A DNA stretch of 64,000 nucleotides from an uncultured Bacteroidales bacterium (GTDB lineage: Bacteria > Bacteroidota > Bacteroidia > Bacteroidales > P3): positions 1 through 64,000 of the forward strand of contig CALDHX010000012.1 of NCBI GenBank assembly GCA_937901525.1, read 5' to 3'. The notes beneath the pieces are model-generated. The model worked only from the letters and a program-made list of their open reading frames with translations. It had not been told where the DNA came from and did no database searches. Positions within the stretch are counted from its first letter, which is position 1. Every line of letters begins with the position of its first letter. The translations under genes were made by a program, and so were the position numbers. Below, piece by piece: positions 18,173 to 27,874 of the stretch.

Positions 18173-19282
18173 ATGATAAGTATATATTCTCTTGCTCTTG
18201 CAAAAACTTACGGAATAGGCCCAGCAGTTGCAAAAAAACTGTTGGAGCACTACCCTACGGCAGAGGATTTGTTTAATGAAACGCCAAATGCTCTAAAAAT
18301 AGTTTTTGGCACAAGAGAAAAAACGATAAATGCGATTTTAAATAAGACAATGTTTGCAGATTGTGAAAGAGAATTAAATTTCATAATCAATAACAATATA
18401 AAAGCTTATTTTTTTAAAGATGAAAATTATCCATATAGGTTAAAACAAATAGCCGATCCACCAATTTGCTTATTTGTTAGAGGTAATGGTGATTTAGATT
18501 CTCAAAGAACAGTAGCAATTGTAGGAACAAGAACACCGAGTGATTATGGCAAATGGGTAACAGCTAATGTTGTGCATTATTTACGTCAATATAATGTAAC
18601 AACTATTAGTGGCCTTGCCTATGGTGTTGATTCCATAACACATTTACGTTCGATAGCCGAAGACCTTCCTACATTTGGTGTTTTAGGACATGGATTAGAC
18701 AAAATATACCCTTCACAAAATTGGGATTTAGCAAAAGCCATGTGCGAAAAAGGAGCCTTAGTTTCAGATTTCTTTTCAGGCACAGAAATATCTCCACATA
18801 ATTTTCCAAGAAGAAATAGAATAATAGCAGCACTTTGTGATGTTTGCATTGTAGTTGAAAGCAAACTCAAAGGAGGTTCATTAATTACGGCCAGATTAGC
18901 ACAAGATTACAACAAAGAAGTCTTTGCCGTACCAGGAAGGTTAGGAGATGTAAATTCGGCAGGTTGCAATAAACTAATAACACAAAATCAAGCAATAGAT
19001 CTTTGTAGTTTTGAAAAAATAAGTGAAACAATGAATTGGAATAACTCCAATACTTTACAAAAGCCGATTAAGCAAGAACAATCGCAAGAAAGAGAAAGTC
19101 AGCTCAATCCAGCCGAACTAAAAGTATATACTTATATAAAAGAAAATCAAAAAGCAAGCTTAGATGCCATAAGTACTAATTGTGCACTTGGATTTTCCAT
19201 TTTAAATTCAGCACTAATGAATTTAGAATTGAAAGGATTTATAAAAATTTTACCAGGAAAAATTTATGAAATATTATTCTAA
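18173..19282 (+). CDS. dprA: DNA-processing protein DprA
   Basis: 369 residues. N-terminal HhH/SAM-like region (TYGIGPAVAKKLLEHY), the Rossmann-like DprA core (VAIVGTRTPSDYGKW, TISGLAYGVDSITH, FPRRNRIIAALCD, VESKLKGGSLITARLAQ, VFAVPG) and a C-terminal winged-helix domain (about 305-369). In natural transformation DprA binds incoming single-stranded DNA and loads RecA. It sits between two fucosidase genes, three bases after the first and 22 before the second, so it is almost certainly transcribed with the glycosidases, an odd place for it. Confidence 0.95.
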   Translation: MISIYSLALAKTYGIGPAVAKKLLEHYPTAEDLFNETPNALKIVFGTREKTINAILNKTMFADCERELNFIINNNIKAYFFKDENYPYRLKQIADPPICLFVRGNGDLDSQRTVAIVGTRTPSDYGKWVTANVVHYLRQYNVTTISGLAYGVDSITHLRSIAEDLPTFGVLGHGLDKIYPSQNWDLAKAMCEKGALVSDFFSGTEISPHNFPRRNRIIAALCDVCIVVESKLKGGSLITARLAQDYNKEVFAVPGRLGDVNSAGCNKLITQNQAIDLCSFEKISETMNWNNSNTLQKPIKQEQSQERESQLNPAELKVYTYIKENQKASLDAISTNCALGFSILNSALMNLELKGFIKILPGKIYEILF

Positions 19283-19304
19283 GAAATAAATAACCCTTTG
19301 TATC

Positions 19305-20642
19305 ATGAAAAGAAAAATTTGTTTTTATTTATGTTTTATTGTGCTTGCGTTTAATATGTTTGCACAATACGTTTACCCTACCGATACTTTGGTTTTAAAC
19401 AAATTATCAAAGTGGCAGGATTTGAAATTTGGAGTTATTTTTCATTGGGGCTTGTATTCTGTGCCGGGGATAGTAGAATCGTGGTCTATTTGTTCAGAAG
19501 ATGTTGATTGGATAGAAAGACAAGGCGATATGTCTTACGATGAGTACAAAAAATGGTACTTTTCACTAAAAAAAGACTTTAATCCAGTAAAGTTTAATCC
19601 AGAACAATGGGCAGATGTTATGGAAAAAGCAGGAATGAAATATATGATTTTTACAACAAAACACCACGATGGATTCTGTAATTTTGACACTAAATATACC
19701 GATTTCAAGATAACTTCTGGTCCCTTTGCCAAAAATCCTCGTAAAGACGTAACCTATCACGTTTCTGACGCCTTTCGCCAAAAGGGATTTATGATTGGTT
19801 GTTATTTTTCAAAACCCGATTGGCATTGTCCTTGGTATTGGAGTAAAGAATTTGCAACACCTAATCGTTATCACAACTATACAAAAGAGCGCCATATTGA
19901 TTGGTGGAGAGAATATCAACGCTTTACAGAAAATCAATTAGATGAACTTCTCTCTAACTATGGAAATATAGACATATTATGGCTTGATGGAGGTTGGGTT
20001 TCAGGAGAAGAAATCAACATTGATAGAATTGTTGAAAAGGCACGCAAAAAACATCAAGGAATGCTTTGTGTTGATAGAAATATTGGAGGAGAGAATGAAA
20101 ATTATCAAACCCCAGAAAAAGGAATACCTGCAACACAGTTAAATTATCCTTGGGAAAGTTGCATTCCTTTAAGCAATGATTGGGGTTGGGTGCCAAATGC
20201 TCCGTATAAGTCGCCACAAATTGTGATAAATAATTTGATAGAAATAACAGCAAAAGGCGGTTGCTTGCTATTAGGTATAGGACCAACAGCCGAAGGCTTA
20301 ATAGAACAAGAAGTAATTGATAGATTAGAAGTAGTAGGAGAGTGGTTAAAGGCAAACGGAGAAGCAATATACAACACAATAACTACACCTAATTATAATT
20401 ATGGACACATTTGGTTTACTGCAAATAAGGATAAAGAGACTCTTTATGCATTATACGAACTTGAAGATGGAAGAAAATTACCTTCTCGCATAATTTGGCA
20501 TGGCAACATACCAAAAGGAGAGATGAAAATCCTTAAAAATAACAAGAAAGTAAAATATAAAATAGACGGAGAAAAAGTTTTAGTAGAAATACCTGAGAAT
20601 ATGAGAGACGAATCAATCGTTTTGAAATTCAAGATTAAATAA
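19305..20642 (+). CDS. Secreted alpha-L-fucosidase, GH29 (single domain)
   Basis: 445 residues, signal peptide about 1-21 (ending MFAQ). The barrel signature KWQDLKFGVIFHWGLYSVPG, the FTTKHHDGFCNFDT motif and NIDILWLDGGW with predicted nucleophile D228 are all present. It lacks the PA14 part of the upstream GH29 and differs in its active-site loops (IVESWSICSEDVDW), so it probably prefers a different fucosyl linkage. A short C-terminal beta domain ends at VLKFKIK. It lies in the glycosidase operon, two bases before the GH3 gene. Confidence 0.92.
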   Translation: MKRKICFYLCFIVLAFNMFAQYVYPTDTLVLNKLSKWQDLKFGVIFHWGLYSVPGIVESWSICSEDVDWIERQGDMSYDEYKKWYFSLKKDFNPVKFNPEQWADVMEKAGMKYMIFTTKHHDGFCNFDTKYTDFKITSGPFAKNPRKDVTYHVSDAFRQKGFMIGCYFSKPDWHCPWYWSKEFATPNRYHNYTKERHIDWWREYQRFTENQLDELLSNYGNIDILWLDGGWVSGEEINIDRIVEKARKKHQGMLCVDRNIGGENENYQTPEKGIPATQLNYPWESCIPLSNDWGWVPNAPYKSPQIVINNLIEITAKGGCLLLGIGPTAEGLIEQEVIDRLEVVGEWLKANGEAIYNTITTPNYNYGHIWFTANKDKETLYALYELEDGRKLPSRIIWHGNIPKGEMKILKNNKKVKYKIDGEKVLVEIPENMRDESIVLKFKIK

Positions 20643-20644
20643 AA

Positions 20645-22990
20645 ATGAAAGCTAAATATTTATTTTTAAGCTTTTTTCTACTTTCTAATATTATTTTTGC
20701 ACAAATTCCTCTCTACAAACAAGCCTCTGCACCCTTGGAAGCAAGAGTGCAAGACTTATTGCAAAGAATGACCTTAGAAGAAAAGGCAGGTCAAATTCTT
20801 TGTCCAATGGGTTGGCAAATGTATTCAAAGAATAAAGATGAGGTTGTATTATCTTCTCTTTTCAAACAAAAGATGGATAGCCCTATGCCTATTGGAGCGT
20901 TTTGGGCAGTCCTAAGAGCAGACCCTTGGACGCAGAAAAATATGCAGACAGGTTTAAATCCTGAGTTGTCAGCAAAACTTTTAAACCAAATGCAAAAGTA
21001 TGCAGTAGAGAAAACACGCTTAGGCATACCAATTTTGTTTGCAGAAGAATGTGCACATGGGCACATGGCAATAGGAACGAGTGTTTTCCCAACAGGACTT
21101 GCAATGGCAAGCACTTGGAACGAAGACTTGTTAAATAAAGCAGGAGAAATCATAGCCTTAGAAGCCCGATTGCAAGGAGCAAACATAGCTTACGGGCCTG
21201 TAATTGACCTTGCAAGAGAACCACGTTGGTCTCGAACAGAAGAAACTTTTGGAGAAGATGCAGTTTTGACAGCAAAATTATCCACAGCTTTTGTAAAAGG
21301 AATGCAAGGCGAAAAACAAAATGACGGACTTCACATTTACTCTACCTTAAAACACTTTGCAGCATACGGAATACCAGAAGGAGGACACAATGGACAAAGA
21401 GCAGTGATAGGAACAAGGCAATTATTTTCTCATCATCTACTTCCTTTTAAAAAAGCTGTTCAAGCAGGAGTTGCAAGCATTATGACTTCTTATAATAGCA
21501 TAGATGGCATACCTTGTACCTCTAATAAATACCTTTTAACCGATGTTTTAAGAAAACAATGGGGTTTTAAAGGTTGCGTTTTTTCCGACTTATTTAGCAT
21601 AGACGGCATTGCAAACACACATAAAGTAGCAAAAGATGTAAAGGAAGCAGGAAAATTATCCTTAGAGGCAGGAGTAGATATAGATTTAGGAGCAAACGCA
21701 TACGGAGAAAAAACTTTGCAGCTAATAAAAGAAGGACTTTTAGAAGAAAGTTATTTAGATAGTGCAGTAGCTAATGTATTACGCTTAAAGTTTAATATGG
21801 GATTATTTGAAAATCCATACGTATCGCCAGAAAAGGCAAAAAAAGAAGTACGTTCAGAAGAACATAAAGCAATAGTCCGTCAAGTTGCAAGAGAAGCAAT
21901 AGTGCTTTTGAAGAACGATGGCATACTTCCTCTAAGCAAAACCATTAAAAGTATAGCTGTTATTGGTCCAAATGCAGATAACGCCTACAATCAATTAGGA
22001 GATTACACAGCATTTCAATCTCAAAAAGAAATAATAACTCCATTAGAAGGAATAAAAAAAGCAGTTTCCTTAGAAACAAAAATCAATTATGTAAAAGGTT
22101 GTTCAATAAGAGATACAATAAACTATGATATTCAATCAGCAATAAAAGCAGTAGAAAGTTCTGATGTAGCAATCCTATTCGTTGGAGGATCAAGTGCAAG
22201 AGATTTTGAAACACAATACATAGAAACAGGGGCTGCGAAAGTAAATACACAAACCAATTTAAGCGATATGGATTGTGGAGAAGGTTTCGACAGAGCAACT
22301 CTTGAACTTTTAGGAAAACAAAACGAATTATTGCAATCAATAGCAAACACTGGCAAGCCTTTTATAGTAATTTACATACAAGGGCGACCACTAAATATGA
22401 ACTTTTCTTCTGAAAAAGCTAACGCCTTATTAACAGCTTGGTATCCAGGAGAAGAAGGAGGAAACGCAATAGCAGATATTTTGTTTGGAGACTATAATCC
22501 ATCGGGTAGATTACCTATTTCAATACCACGAAGTGAAGGACAACTACCGATATATTATAGCAAAAACAACACAAAAGAATACATAGATGAAAAATCAGGA
22601 CCATTATATACCTTTGGTTATGGATTGAGTTATACAGAGTTTGAATATAGCAATTTAAAAATTGAAAAACTTTCTTCTCTTGACACATTAGCCAAGGTTA
22701 GTTGCAAGATAAAAAACATTGGTTCAAGAGATGGAACAGAAGTTGTGCAGTTATACGTAAATGATGTAATAGCCTCAGTAAAAGAAGACGGAGCATTGCT
22801 AAAAAATTTCAAGAAAATATTTCTAAAAAAGGGCGAGAGCAAACAAATAACCTTTTATATAAAAGAAGAAGACCTCTCTTTTTACAACTATGAAATGAAA
22901 GAAGTAGTAGAAAAAGGAGATTTTGAAATACTAATAGGACAATCATTTTCTAACATAAAACTAAAAGGAATTTTTTCTTTGTTTTTTTAA
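20645..22990 (+). CDS. Secreted GH3 beta-glycosidase
   Basis: 781 residues with signal peptide (ending IIFAQ). Domains in order: GH3 N-terminal barrel (RVQDLLQRMTLEEKAGQIL; the KHFAAYG loop), predicted nucleophile D315 in CVFSDLFSIDG, GH3 C-terminal alpha/beta sandwich (IVLLKNDGILPLSKTIKSIAVIGPNAD) and a fibronectin III-like end (DGTEVVQLYVND). The family includes beta-glucosidases and beta-xylosidases; specificity is not readable. It is the last gene of the operon. The stop codon lies inside an AT-rich repeat shared with the gldB-like gene. Confidence 0.92.
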   Translation: MKAKYLFLSFFLLSNIIFAQIPLYKQASAPLEARVQDLLQRMTLEEKAGQILCPMGWQMYSKNKDEVVLSSLFKQKMDSPMPIGAFWAVLRADPWTQKNMQTGLNPELSAKLLNQMQKYAVEKTRLGIPILFAEECAHGHMAIGTSVFPTGLAMASTWNEDLLNKAGEIIALEARLQGANIAYGPVIDLAREPRWSRTEETFGEDAVLTAKLSTAFVKGMQGEKQNDGLHIYSTLKHFAAYGIPEGGHNGQRAVIGTRQLFSHHLLPFKKAVQAGVASIMTSYNSIDGIPCTSNKYLLTDVLRKQWGFKGCVFSDLFSIDGIANTHKVAKDVKEAGKLSLEAGVDIDLGANAYGEKTLQLIKEGLLEESYLDSAVANVLRLKFNMGLFENPYVSPEKAKKEVRSEEHKAIVRQVAREAIVLLKNDGILPLSKTIKSIAVIGPNADNAYNQLGDYTAFQSQKEIITPLEGIKKAVSLETKINYVKGCSIRDTINYDIQSAIKAVESSDVAILFVGGSSARDFETQYIETGAAKVNTQTNLSDMDCGEGFDRATLELLGKQNELLQSIANTGKPFIVIYIQGRPLNMNFSSEKANALLTAWYPGEEGGNAIADILFGDYNPSGRLPISIPRSEGQLPIYYSKNNTKEYIDEKSGPLYTFGYGLSYTEFEYSNLKIEKLSSLDTLAKVSCKIKNIGSRDGTEVVQLYVNDVIASVKEDGALLKNFKKIFLKKGESKQITFYIKEEDLSFYNYEMKEVVEKGDFEILIGQSFSNIKLKGIFSLFF

Positions 22991-23044
22991 TTTTTTTCTT
23001 TGCTTTTTTCGATTTTTTCTTTACTTTTTTTTCAAAAAACAAAG
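22971..23044. repeat. AT-rich CTTTG/CAAAG element, copy b
   Basis: Contains the same 32 bases as copy a (22971-23002), then T blocks and a dyad CTTTACTTTTTT ... AAAAAACAAAG ending at 23044. It spans the GH3 stop codon at 22988-22990. Confidence 0.5.
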
Positions 23045-23047
23045 AAA

Positions 23048-23088
23048 AAAAATACTCGCAATATGTTTATGATATTGCGAGTATTTTT
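23048..23088. terminator. Bidirectional Rho-independent terminator between GH3 and dipeptidase genes
   Basis: Perfect 14-bp stem AATACTCGCAATAT (23051-23064) with ATATTGCGAGTATT (23072-23085), loop GTTTATG, extended to 17 bp by flanking A and T runs. The two genes converge on it, and A/T tracts on both sides give a U tract in either direction. Confidence 0.9.
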
Positions 23089-23111
23089 ATTTAGTTTTTA
23101 TTGTTTTTAAA

Positions 23112-24866
23112 CTATTTTGTTGTTGGCACTTTGATTACATCACCGTGGTCTTTAACAATCATTCTGTACCAATTTTCTGGATATTTTGGTTGTTCAGGGA
23201 ATACGCATTGTCCTTTTCTGTAAGGGCTTTCTTCAAATTTTCCGTTAGTTTCTTTCTTGATGTTTCCATCTATGTATTTTACTAACAAGAATTGACTTAG
23301 TTTTGTCCATGATTTCATCATTTGGTTTGCTTTTCCTAATGAGAAGTTTGTTGTAAGTTTTAATATTTCGTCTGGATTTTTAACTTGTTTCAATTTTTCA
23401 TCTAATTGAGCCACTTCTTTTATGAACATTTGTTCCAAATTATTTTGTTCTTTGCGTATGTCTTTAATCATATCAGAGTATCTCGAATATGCCATATTTG
23501 TTACAAGGTTAAATAACCAGAATGCTGAGGTTTCAGAATATTCTGTCATACTTCCGTTTCCTTCTGCAAAGCATTGAGGTACTTTTTCTATTGCGCAGTA
23601 CATTGGAACATAAACTGTTGAGTATGTATCATCAACTCCAAACCATAAGATACCTTTTGCGAAATCTGGCATCCAAGAACGTGATTGTGCTACAAAAGAA
23701 AATCCTGTTTGTTGTGTAGAAGTTGCTCTTTCGTGAACGTATTCTTGTCCGTCAACAGAGAATCCCATTGGTCTCCAACGATAAGGACAAGCAAAAGGAC
23801 CCGCTCCAAGATCTTTTGTCATATCCATAGGAGTTCCTTCATAGTGATCTCTCATCAATTCCATTACTTCTTTTACATCAAGTTTCTTTTCTGGTTTTAT
23901 CCACAAAGGCATACGATTTTTTAAGTCGTGTCCCATTGCGTATTTTTCATATCTAATCATGTCTTTGTTGCAACGTAAGAATGCAGCATATACTCTGGCT
24001 TCGCAACCTCTTGCTCCTGAGAAATCAAGTGGTGCGTATGTGTCGCTAAATGAAAAATCTTTGTCTTCACCTGTGTAATATCCTTTTAATCTTGCAAAAG
24101 TTATTACATCATGAGAATAAACTACTTCTACTTCTGGACGGAAAATCTCTTTCATCTTTTTAGAAGAAATTGATTTAAAGCTACCTTTTGTTTCTTGTGC
24201 AAAGGTTGTGATTCTTGCATGATTAGCATGGCCTGAGATATAGCCGTCTGGAATTCGCATTGCTACCCAAACTGCTCCTTTTGTCCAACGTTTGTCAATT
24301 TTTCCTTTTTTATTGTAAACAGGAGCACCTTTTCCTATCAATTCCATTATCCATACTTCGTTTTCATCTATGATTGAGAAGCTTTCTCCTGATGAATAAT
24401 ATCCGTAAGTGTCCATTAATTCTGCAATAGTTTTGATAGCTTCTCTTGCATTCTTTGCTCTTTGAAGTGTAAGATAGATTAAACTTCCGTAATCTATACC
24501 TCCTGTTGTGTCTACTAATTCTTCTCTTCCTCCGTAAGTGGTTTCAGCAATTGCTAAGCCCCATTGATTCATATTTCCTACGGTTGTGTAGGTGTTTGCT
24601 ACTTGTGGGATTTTTGTTAATGGCTTTCCTGAATCCCAATCAATGACTTGAATCATTGTTCCTTCAGGATATTGTGCAGCTCTATTGTAATAAAGTTCTC
24701 CATATAAGGTATGAGAATCTGCTGCATAGGTTACCATTGTTGAACCGTCTTTTGAGGCTCCTTTTGTTATAAGAAAGTTAGTGCAGGCAAAGCTATAATT
24801 TGCAAAGCACATAACTACTGCCATAAATAAGGCTGTTAATTTAATTTTATTGCTTTTCATATTCAT
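23112..24866 (-). CDS. Secreted C69-family dipeptidase (PepD-like)
   Basis: 584 residues. A signal peptide leads to C28 (SFACTNFLITKGAS), the N-terminal nucleophile expected of peptidase family C69 after processing. Further family motifs: DGSTMVTYAADSHTLYGELY and NQWGLAIAETTYGG. It is an exported dipeptidase of N-terminal nucleophile hydrolase fold, likely acting on peptides in the periplasm; Bacteroidales are peptide users. A start two codons downstream (MKSNK) is equally possible. It lies seven bases after pyrH, last in the pssA-purS-queA-pyrH operon. Confidence 0.9.
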   Translation of the reverse strand: MNMKSNKIKLTALFMAVVMCFANYSFACTNFLITKGASKDGSTMVTYAADSHTLYGELYYNRAAQYPEGTMIQVIDWDSGKPLTKIPQVANTYTTVGNMNQWGLAIAETTYGGREELVDTTGGIDYGSLIYLTLQRAKNAREAIKTIAELMDTYGYYSSGESFSIIDENEVWIMELIGKGAPVYNKKGKIDKRWTKGAVWVAMRIPDGYISGHANHARITTFAQETKGSFKSISSKKMKEIFRPEVEVVYSHDVITFARLKGYYTGEDKDFSFSDTYAPLDFSGARGCEARVYAAFLRCNKDMIRYEKYAMGHDLKNRMPLWIKPEKKLDVKEVMELMRDHYEGTPMDMTKDLGAGPFACPYRWRPMGFSVDGQEYVHERATSTQQTGFSFVAQSRSWMPDFAKGILWFGVDDTYSTVYVPMYCAIEKVPQCFAEGNGSMTEYSETSAFWLFNLVTNMAYSRYSDMIKDIRKEQNNLEQMFIKEVAQLDEKLKQVKNPDEILKLTTNFSLGKANQMMKSWTKLSQFLLVKYIDGNIKKETNGKFEESPYRKGQCVFPEQPKYPENWYRMIVKDHGDVIKVPTTK

Positions 24867-24873
24867 TATTATT

Positions 24874-25581
24874 TTAGTTTTCTACTATTGTTCCTATGTG
24901 TTCACCTTTTACAACCTTTTGAAGATTGCCTTGTGTGTTCATATCAAAAACATAAATTGGCATTTTGTTTTCTTGACAAAGTGCAAAGGCGGTTAAATCC
25001 ATTATTTTCAATTTTTTTGACAAAGCTTCATCGTAAGTTAATGAGCTATATTTTGTAGCCGTTGGGTCTTTTTCTGGATCAGAAGTATAAACTCCATCAA
25101 CTCTTGTGCCTTTTAAAATCACATCGGCTTTCATTTCTATTGCTCTAAGCGTAGAAGCTGTGTCCGTTGTAAAGTAAGGATTTCCTGTTCCTCCTGCTAT
25201 TATGACTATTTTGCCTTCTTCCAAAGCTGAAATCATTCTTCTACGAGAGGTTTCTTTACAAATAGGTTCTATTGCTAAACCTGATAACAATTCTGTTTTA
25301 AGTCCTTGTTGTTCAAGTTCGGCTTGCAAAGCCATACTATTGATTATAGTTGCCATCATTCCCATATAATCGCCTTGAACTCTATCCATACCTTTTGCAG
25401 CTCCTTGTAAACCACGGAAAATGTTGCCTCCACCAATCACTATTGCGATTTCAGCACCCAATTCTTTGGCTTGCTTTATTTCAGAAGCGTATTGAGTTAG
25501 CATTTCTGGACTAATGCCGTACTCTTGCTTTCCCATAAGAGATTCTCCGCTTAATTTAAGCAATATTCTTTTGTATTTCAT
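24874..25581 (-). CDS. pyrH: UMP kinase
   Basis: 235 residues, full length. KRILLKLSGESLMG, VIGGGNIFRG, DYMGMMATIINSMALQ and GGTGNPYFTTDTASTLRAIE are the conserved UMP-kinase segments of the amino-acid-kinase fold. It phosphorylates UMP to UDP using ATP; hexameric in bacteria. In many bacteria frr follows pyrH; here frr is 22 kb away and a dipeptidase gene follows instead. Confidence 0.97.
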   Translation of the reverse strand: MKYKRILLKLSGESLMGKQEYGISPEMLTQYASEIKQAKELGAEIAIVIGGGNIFRGLQGAAKGMDRVQGDYMGMMATIINSMALQAELEQQGLKTELLSGLAIEPICKETSRRRMISALEEGKIVIIAGGTGNPYFTTDTASTLRAIEMKADVILKGTRVDGVYTSDPEKDPTATKYSSLTYDEALSKKLKIMDLTAFALCQENKMPIYVFDMNTQGNLQKVVKGEHIGTIVEN

Positions 25582-25597
25582 TTTTTATTTCTTCTTT

Positions 25598-26815
25598 TTA
25601 TTTTGTAAACATACACGCATCGCCAAAGGAAAGAAACCTATAATTGTTTTCTAACGCAAAGGCGTAAACTTTTTTCCAATCCTGACCAATCATTGCAGAG
25701 ACAAGTAACAATAAAGTGCTTTTTGGCTGATGGAAATTCGTAATCATACTATCTACAATTCGATATTGATAACCTGGAACAATCATTAATTGAGTTTGTC
25801 CTATCAAAATTGATTTATTTTCTTTCTCCATGCTATCCAATATAGCCTGTAAAGACTCTTTTGCAGAGATTTCACAAATTTCTTGATAGGGTTGCCATTG
25901 TTTTACATCAATATCAGAATATTTTCCGCCGTTTTTCAAAACACTTACACCATGCCAATAAAGACTTTCAATCGTTCTAACAGAGGTAGTGCCAACACAC
26001 ATTATTCTTTTACCAATAGCCTCAATTAGCTCTTTGATATTTTCTTTTTTCAACACAATTTGTTCTGTGTGCATAATGTGCTGACCGATTGTTTCTGTGC
26101 TTACGGGTTTGAAAGTGCCTGCTCCTACATGCAAAGTAACAAAACAAGTCTTCACGCCTTTATCTGCAAGTTGTTTAAAGGTGTTTTCTGAAAAATGTAA
26201 GCCAGCTGTTGGAGCTGCGACCGAGCCTTCTTGATGTGCATAAATCGTTTGATAATCCTGCTTATCGCTTTCCTCATCTTTACGTTTAAGATACGGAGGA
26301 AGTGGCACGTGTCCCATACATTGAAGCACTTCTGCAAAACTTAAATCCTCATTATCCCAAGAAAACTCTACAATCCAAGTTTCATTTTCTTGACAAAGAC
26401 GTTTTGCAGTAAGTGTTAATTGCTTTGAATCGTTAATAAACGATGAAGAAATAGTTTCTTGTTTCCATTTTTTGTTGTTTCCAACCAAGCATTTCCAAAC
26501 ACAACTACCTTTTTGTGTGTATGCCAATTGAATATCTTTATCCACAGGCTCCAAACAAAAGATTTCTATAACGGAACCACTTTCTTTTTGAAACAACAAA
26601 CGAGCATACACTACTTTTGTATCGTTTAAGACCAAAAAAGTGTTGCTATCTAACAAATTTGCTATATCACAAAAATGATACTCTTCTATTTCTTTATCGA
26701 AATTCAAACACAACAATTTTGCTTTATCCCTTTGCTTTAAAGGATACTTTGCAATATTCTCTTCTTTCAGGGGATAATCAAAATCAGATATTCTAATTTC
26801 GACAGGATTGCACAT
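25598..26815 (-). CDS. queA: tRNA preQ1(34) S-adenosylmethionine ribosyltransferase-isomerase
   Basis: 405 residues, longer than E. coli QueA (356) because of inserts near 85-150 and 285-305. Motifs: DFDYPLKEENIAKYP, LVLNDTKVVYARL, GSVAAPTAGLHFS, LHVGAGTFKPV and TNFHQPKSTLLLLVSA. It transfers the ribosyl part of SAM to preQ1 in tRNA, giving epoxyqueuosine. It is ten bases downstream of purS and 16 upstream of pyrH. Confidence 0.95.
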   Translation of the reverse strand: MCNPVEIRISDFDYPLKEENIAKYPLKQRDKAKLLCLNFDKEIEEYHFCDIANLLDSNTFLVLNDTKVVYARLLFQKESGSVIEIFCLEPVDKDIQLAYTQKGSCVWKCLVGNNKKWKQETISSSFINDSKQLTLTAKRLCQENETWIVEFSWDNEDLSFAEVLQCMGHVPLPPYLKRKDEESDKQDYQTIYAHQEGSVAAPTAGLHFSENTFKQLADKGVKTCFVTLHVGAGTFKPVSTETIGQHIMHTEQIVLKKENIKELIEAIGKRIMCVGTTSVRTIESLYWHGVSVLKNGGKYSDIDVKQWQPYQEICEISAKESLQAILDSMEKENKSILIGQTQLMIVPGYQYRIVDSMITNFHQPKSTLLLLVSAMIGQDWKKVYAFALENNYRFLSFGDACMFTK

Positions 26816-26824
26816 ATTGTTGTA

Positions 26825-27076
26825 TTAAGCCTTTTCTATTTTAAAAGTATAATACTCCATAATAGGATTATGCAACAATTCTTTGCAAGCTTTTTCAACT
26901 TTTGCAGCTGCTTCTTCTTCGTTTGCAGCCTCAATGCTTAAAGTAATATGTTTTCCTATTCTAACATTAGTAATAACTCCAAGTCCCATATTTTTAAGGC
27001 TTGAACCAACTGCTTTTCCTTGTGGATCTAATAATGCTTTCAAAGGCATTACATCTATTTCTGCTCTATATTCCAT
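26825..27076 (-). CDS. purS: Phosphoribosylformylglycinamidine synthase subunit PurS
   Basis: 83 residues, the standard PurS size: YRAEIDVMPLKALLDPQGKA, NVRIGKHITLSIEA and a C-terminal EYYTFKIEKA. PurS bridges PurL and PurQ in the three-part FGAM synthase of purine synthesis. No purQ or small purL lies nearby; the gene overlaps the end of pssA by 11 bases. Its presence implies the split enzyme rather than the large one-chain PurL in this organism. Confidence 0.9.
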   Translation of the reverse strand: MEYRAEIDVMPLKALLDPQGKAVGSSLKNMGLGVITNVRIGKHITLSIEAANEEEAAAKVEKACKELLHNPIMEYYTFKIEKA

Positions 27077-27830
27077 TTTTAAATAAATTTGATATTAAAG
27101 AAATGATTATATACATTAACACTATAAAAGGTATAGCAAAACAATTAAATAAGAAAATTAGCAAAATACTAATTGCCAAAAAGATAAATCTTACTTTATT
27201 GTCTTGCCATGTAAAATTCTTAAATTTAAACGAAAACATACTAATAGGAGCAACTAACATAACACCCATTATTATGCTAAACACTATAATAAACCAAGGA
27301 TTCAAAAGAATATCGACCAAGGTTGAATAAATTTCTTGTTGATAAATACCCCATAAATGAATCTTTTGATTAGATAAATAAGCCAAAACAGGCAAACTCA
27401 ACCACAAAAGAGCATTTGCAGGCGTAGGAAGTCCAATGAAATTTACGCTTTGTCTTTCATCAACATTAAAGTTTGCCAAACGATAAGAAGACATAAGCAC
27501 CATAAACAAAGGAATAAGACACAAAACATTAGCTATCAATAAGGAATAATGATTAGCAAGAAGACTATCCTTTAAAACCTCAACCATAATCAAAGAAGGA
27601 GCAAGCCCAAAGGTTACAACATCAGACAAAGAGTCTAATTCCTTACCAATTGCCGAAGTAACTTTTAACAATCTTGCAGTCAATCCATCACAAAAATCAA
27701 ATATAGCTCCCAAAACTATGAAAATAGAAGGAAGTAGAGCATTATCCGACACATAAAGGAAGTATATGGAAAGCGTTCCACATAAAAGATTAGCTAATGT
27801 TATACAATTTGGTATATGTTTCTTTATCAT
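27066..27830 (-). CDS. pssA: CDP-diacylglycerol-serine O-phosphatidyltransferase
   Basis: 254 residues with about seven hydrophobic segments. The CDP-alcohol phosphotransferase signature DG-x2-AR-x8-G-x3-D-x3-D is exact: DGLTARLLKVTSAIGKELDS then LSD. It makes phosphatidylserine in the inner membrane, the precursor of phosphatidylethanolamine. It is the first gene of its operon: TATCTTTG on the minus strand at 27846-27839 lies only eight bases before the ATG, so the transcript would be almost leaderless. Confidence 0.93.
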   Translation of the reverse strand: MIKKHIPNCITLANLLCGTLSIYFLYVSDNALLPSIFIVLGAIFDFCDGLTARLLKVTSAIGKELDSLSDVVTFGLAPSLIMVEVLKDSLLANHYSLLIANVLCLIPLFMVLMSSYRLANFNVDERQSVNFIGLPTPANALLWLSLPVLAYLSNQKIHLWGIYQQEIYSTLVDILLNPWFIIVFSIIMGVMLVAPISMFSFKFKNFTWQDNKVRFIFLAISILLIFLFNCFAIPFIVLMYIIISLISNLFKNGI

Positions 27831-27838
27831 AATAGGTG

Positions 27839-27846
27839 CAAAGATA
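27839..27846 (-). promoter_or_regulatory. -7 box for pssA operon
   Basis: TATCTTTG (TAnnTTTG) followed by C, as in the other promoters of this window. No TTTG at the expected distance upstream. The box ends eight bases before the pssA ATG. Confidence 0.5.
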
Positions 27847-27874
27847 TGAAAAACTTTTAAAAATCTTAGTATTT

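Noticed and set aside
20791..21186. 131-codon minus-strand frame inside the GH3 gene
   Set aside because: Shadow of the GH3 barrel region; no independent evidence.
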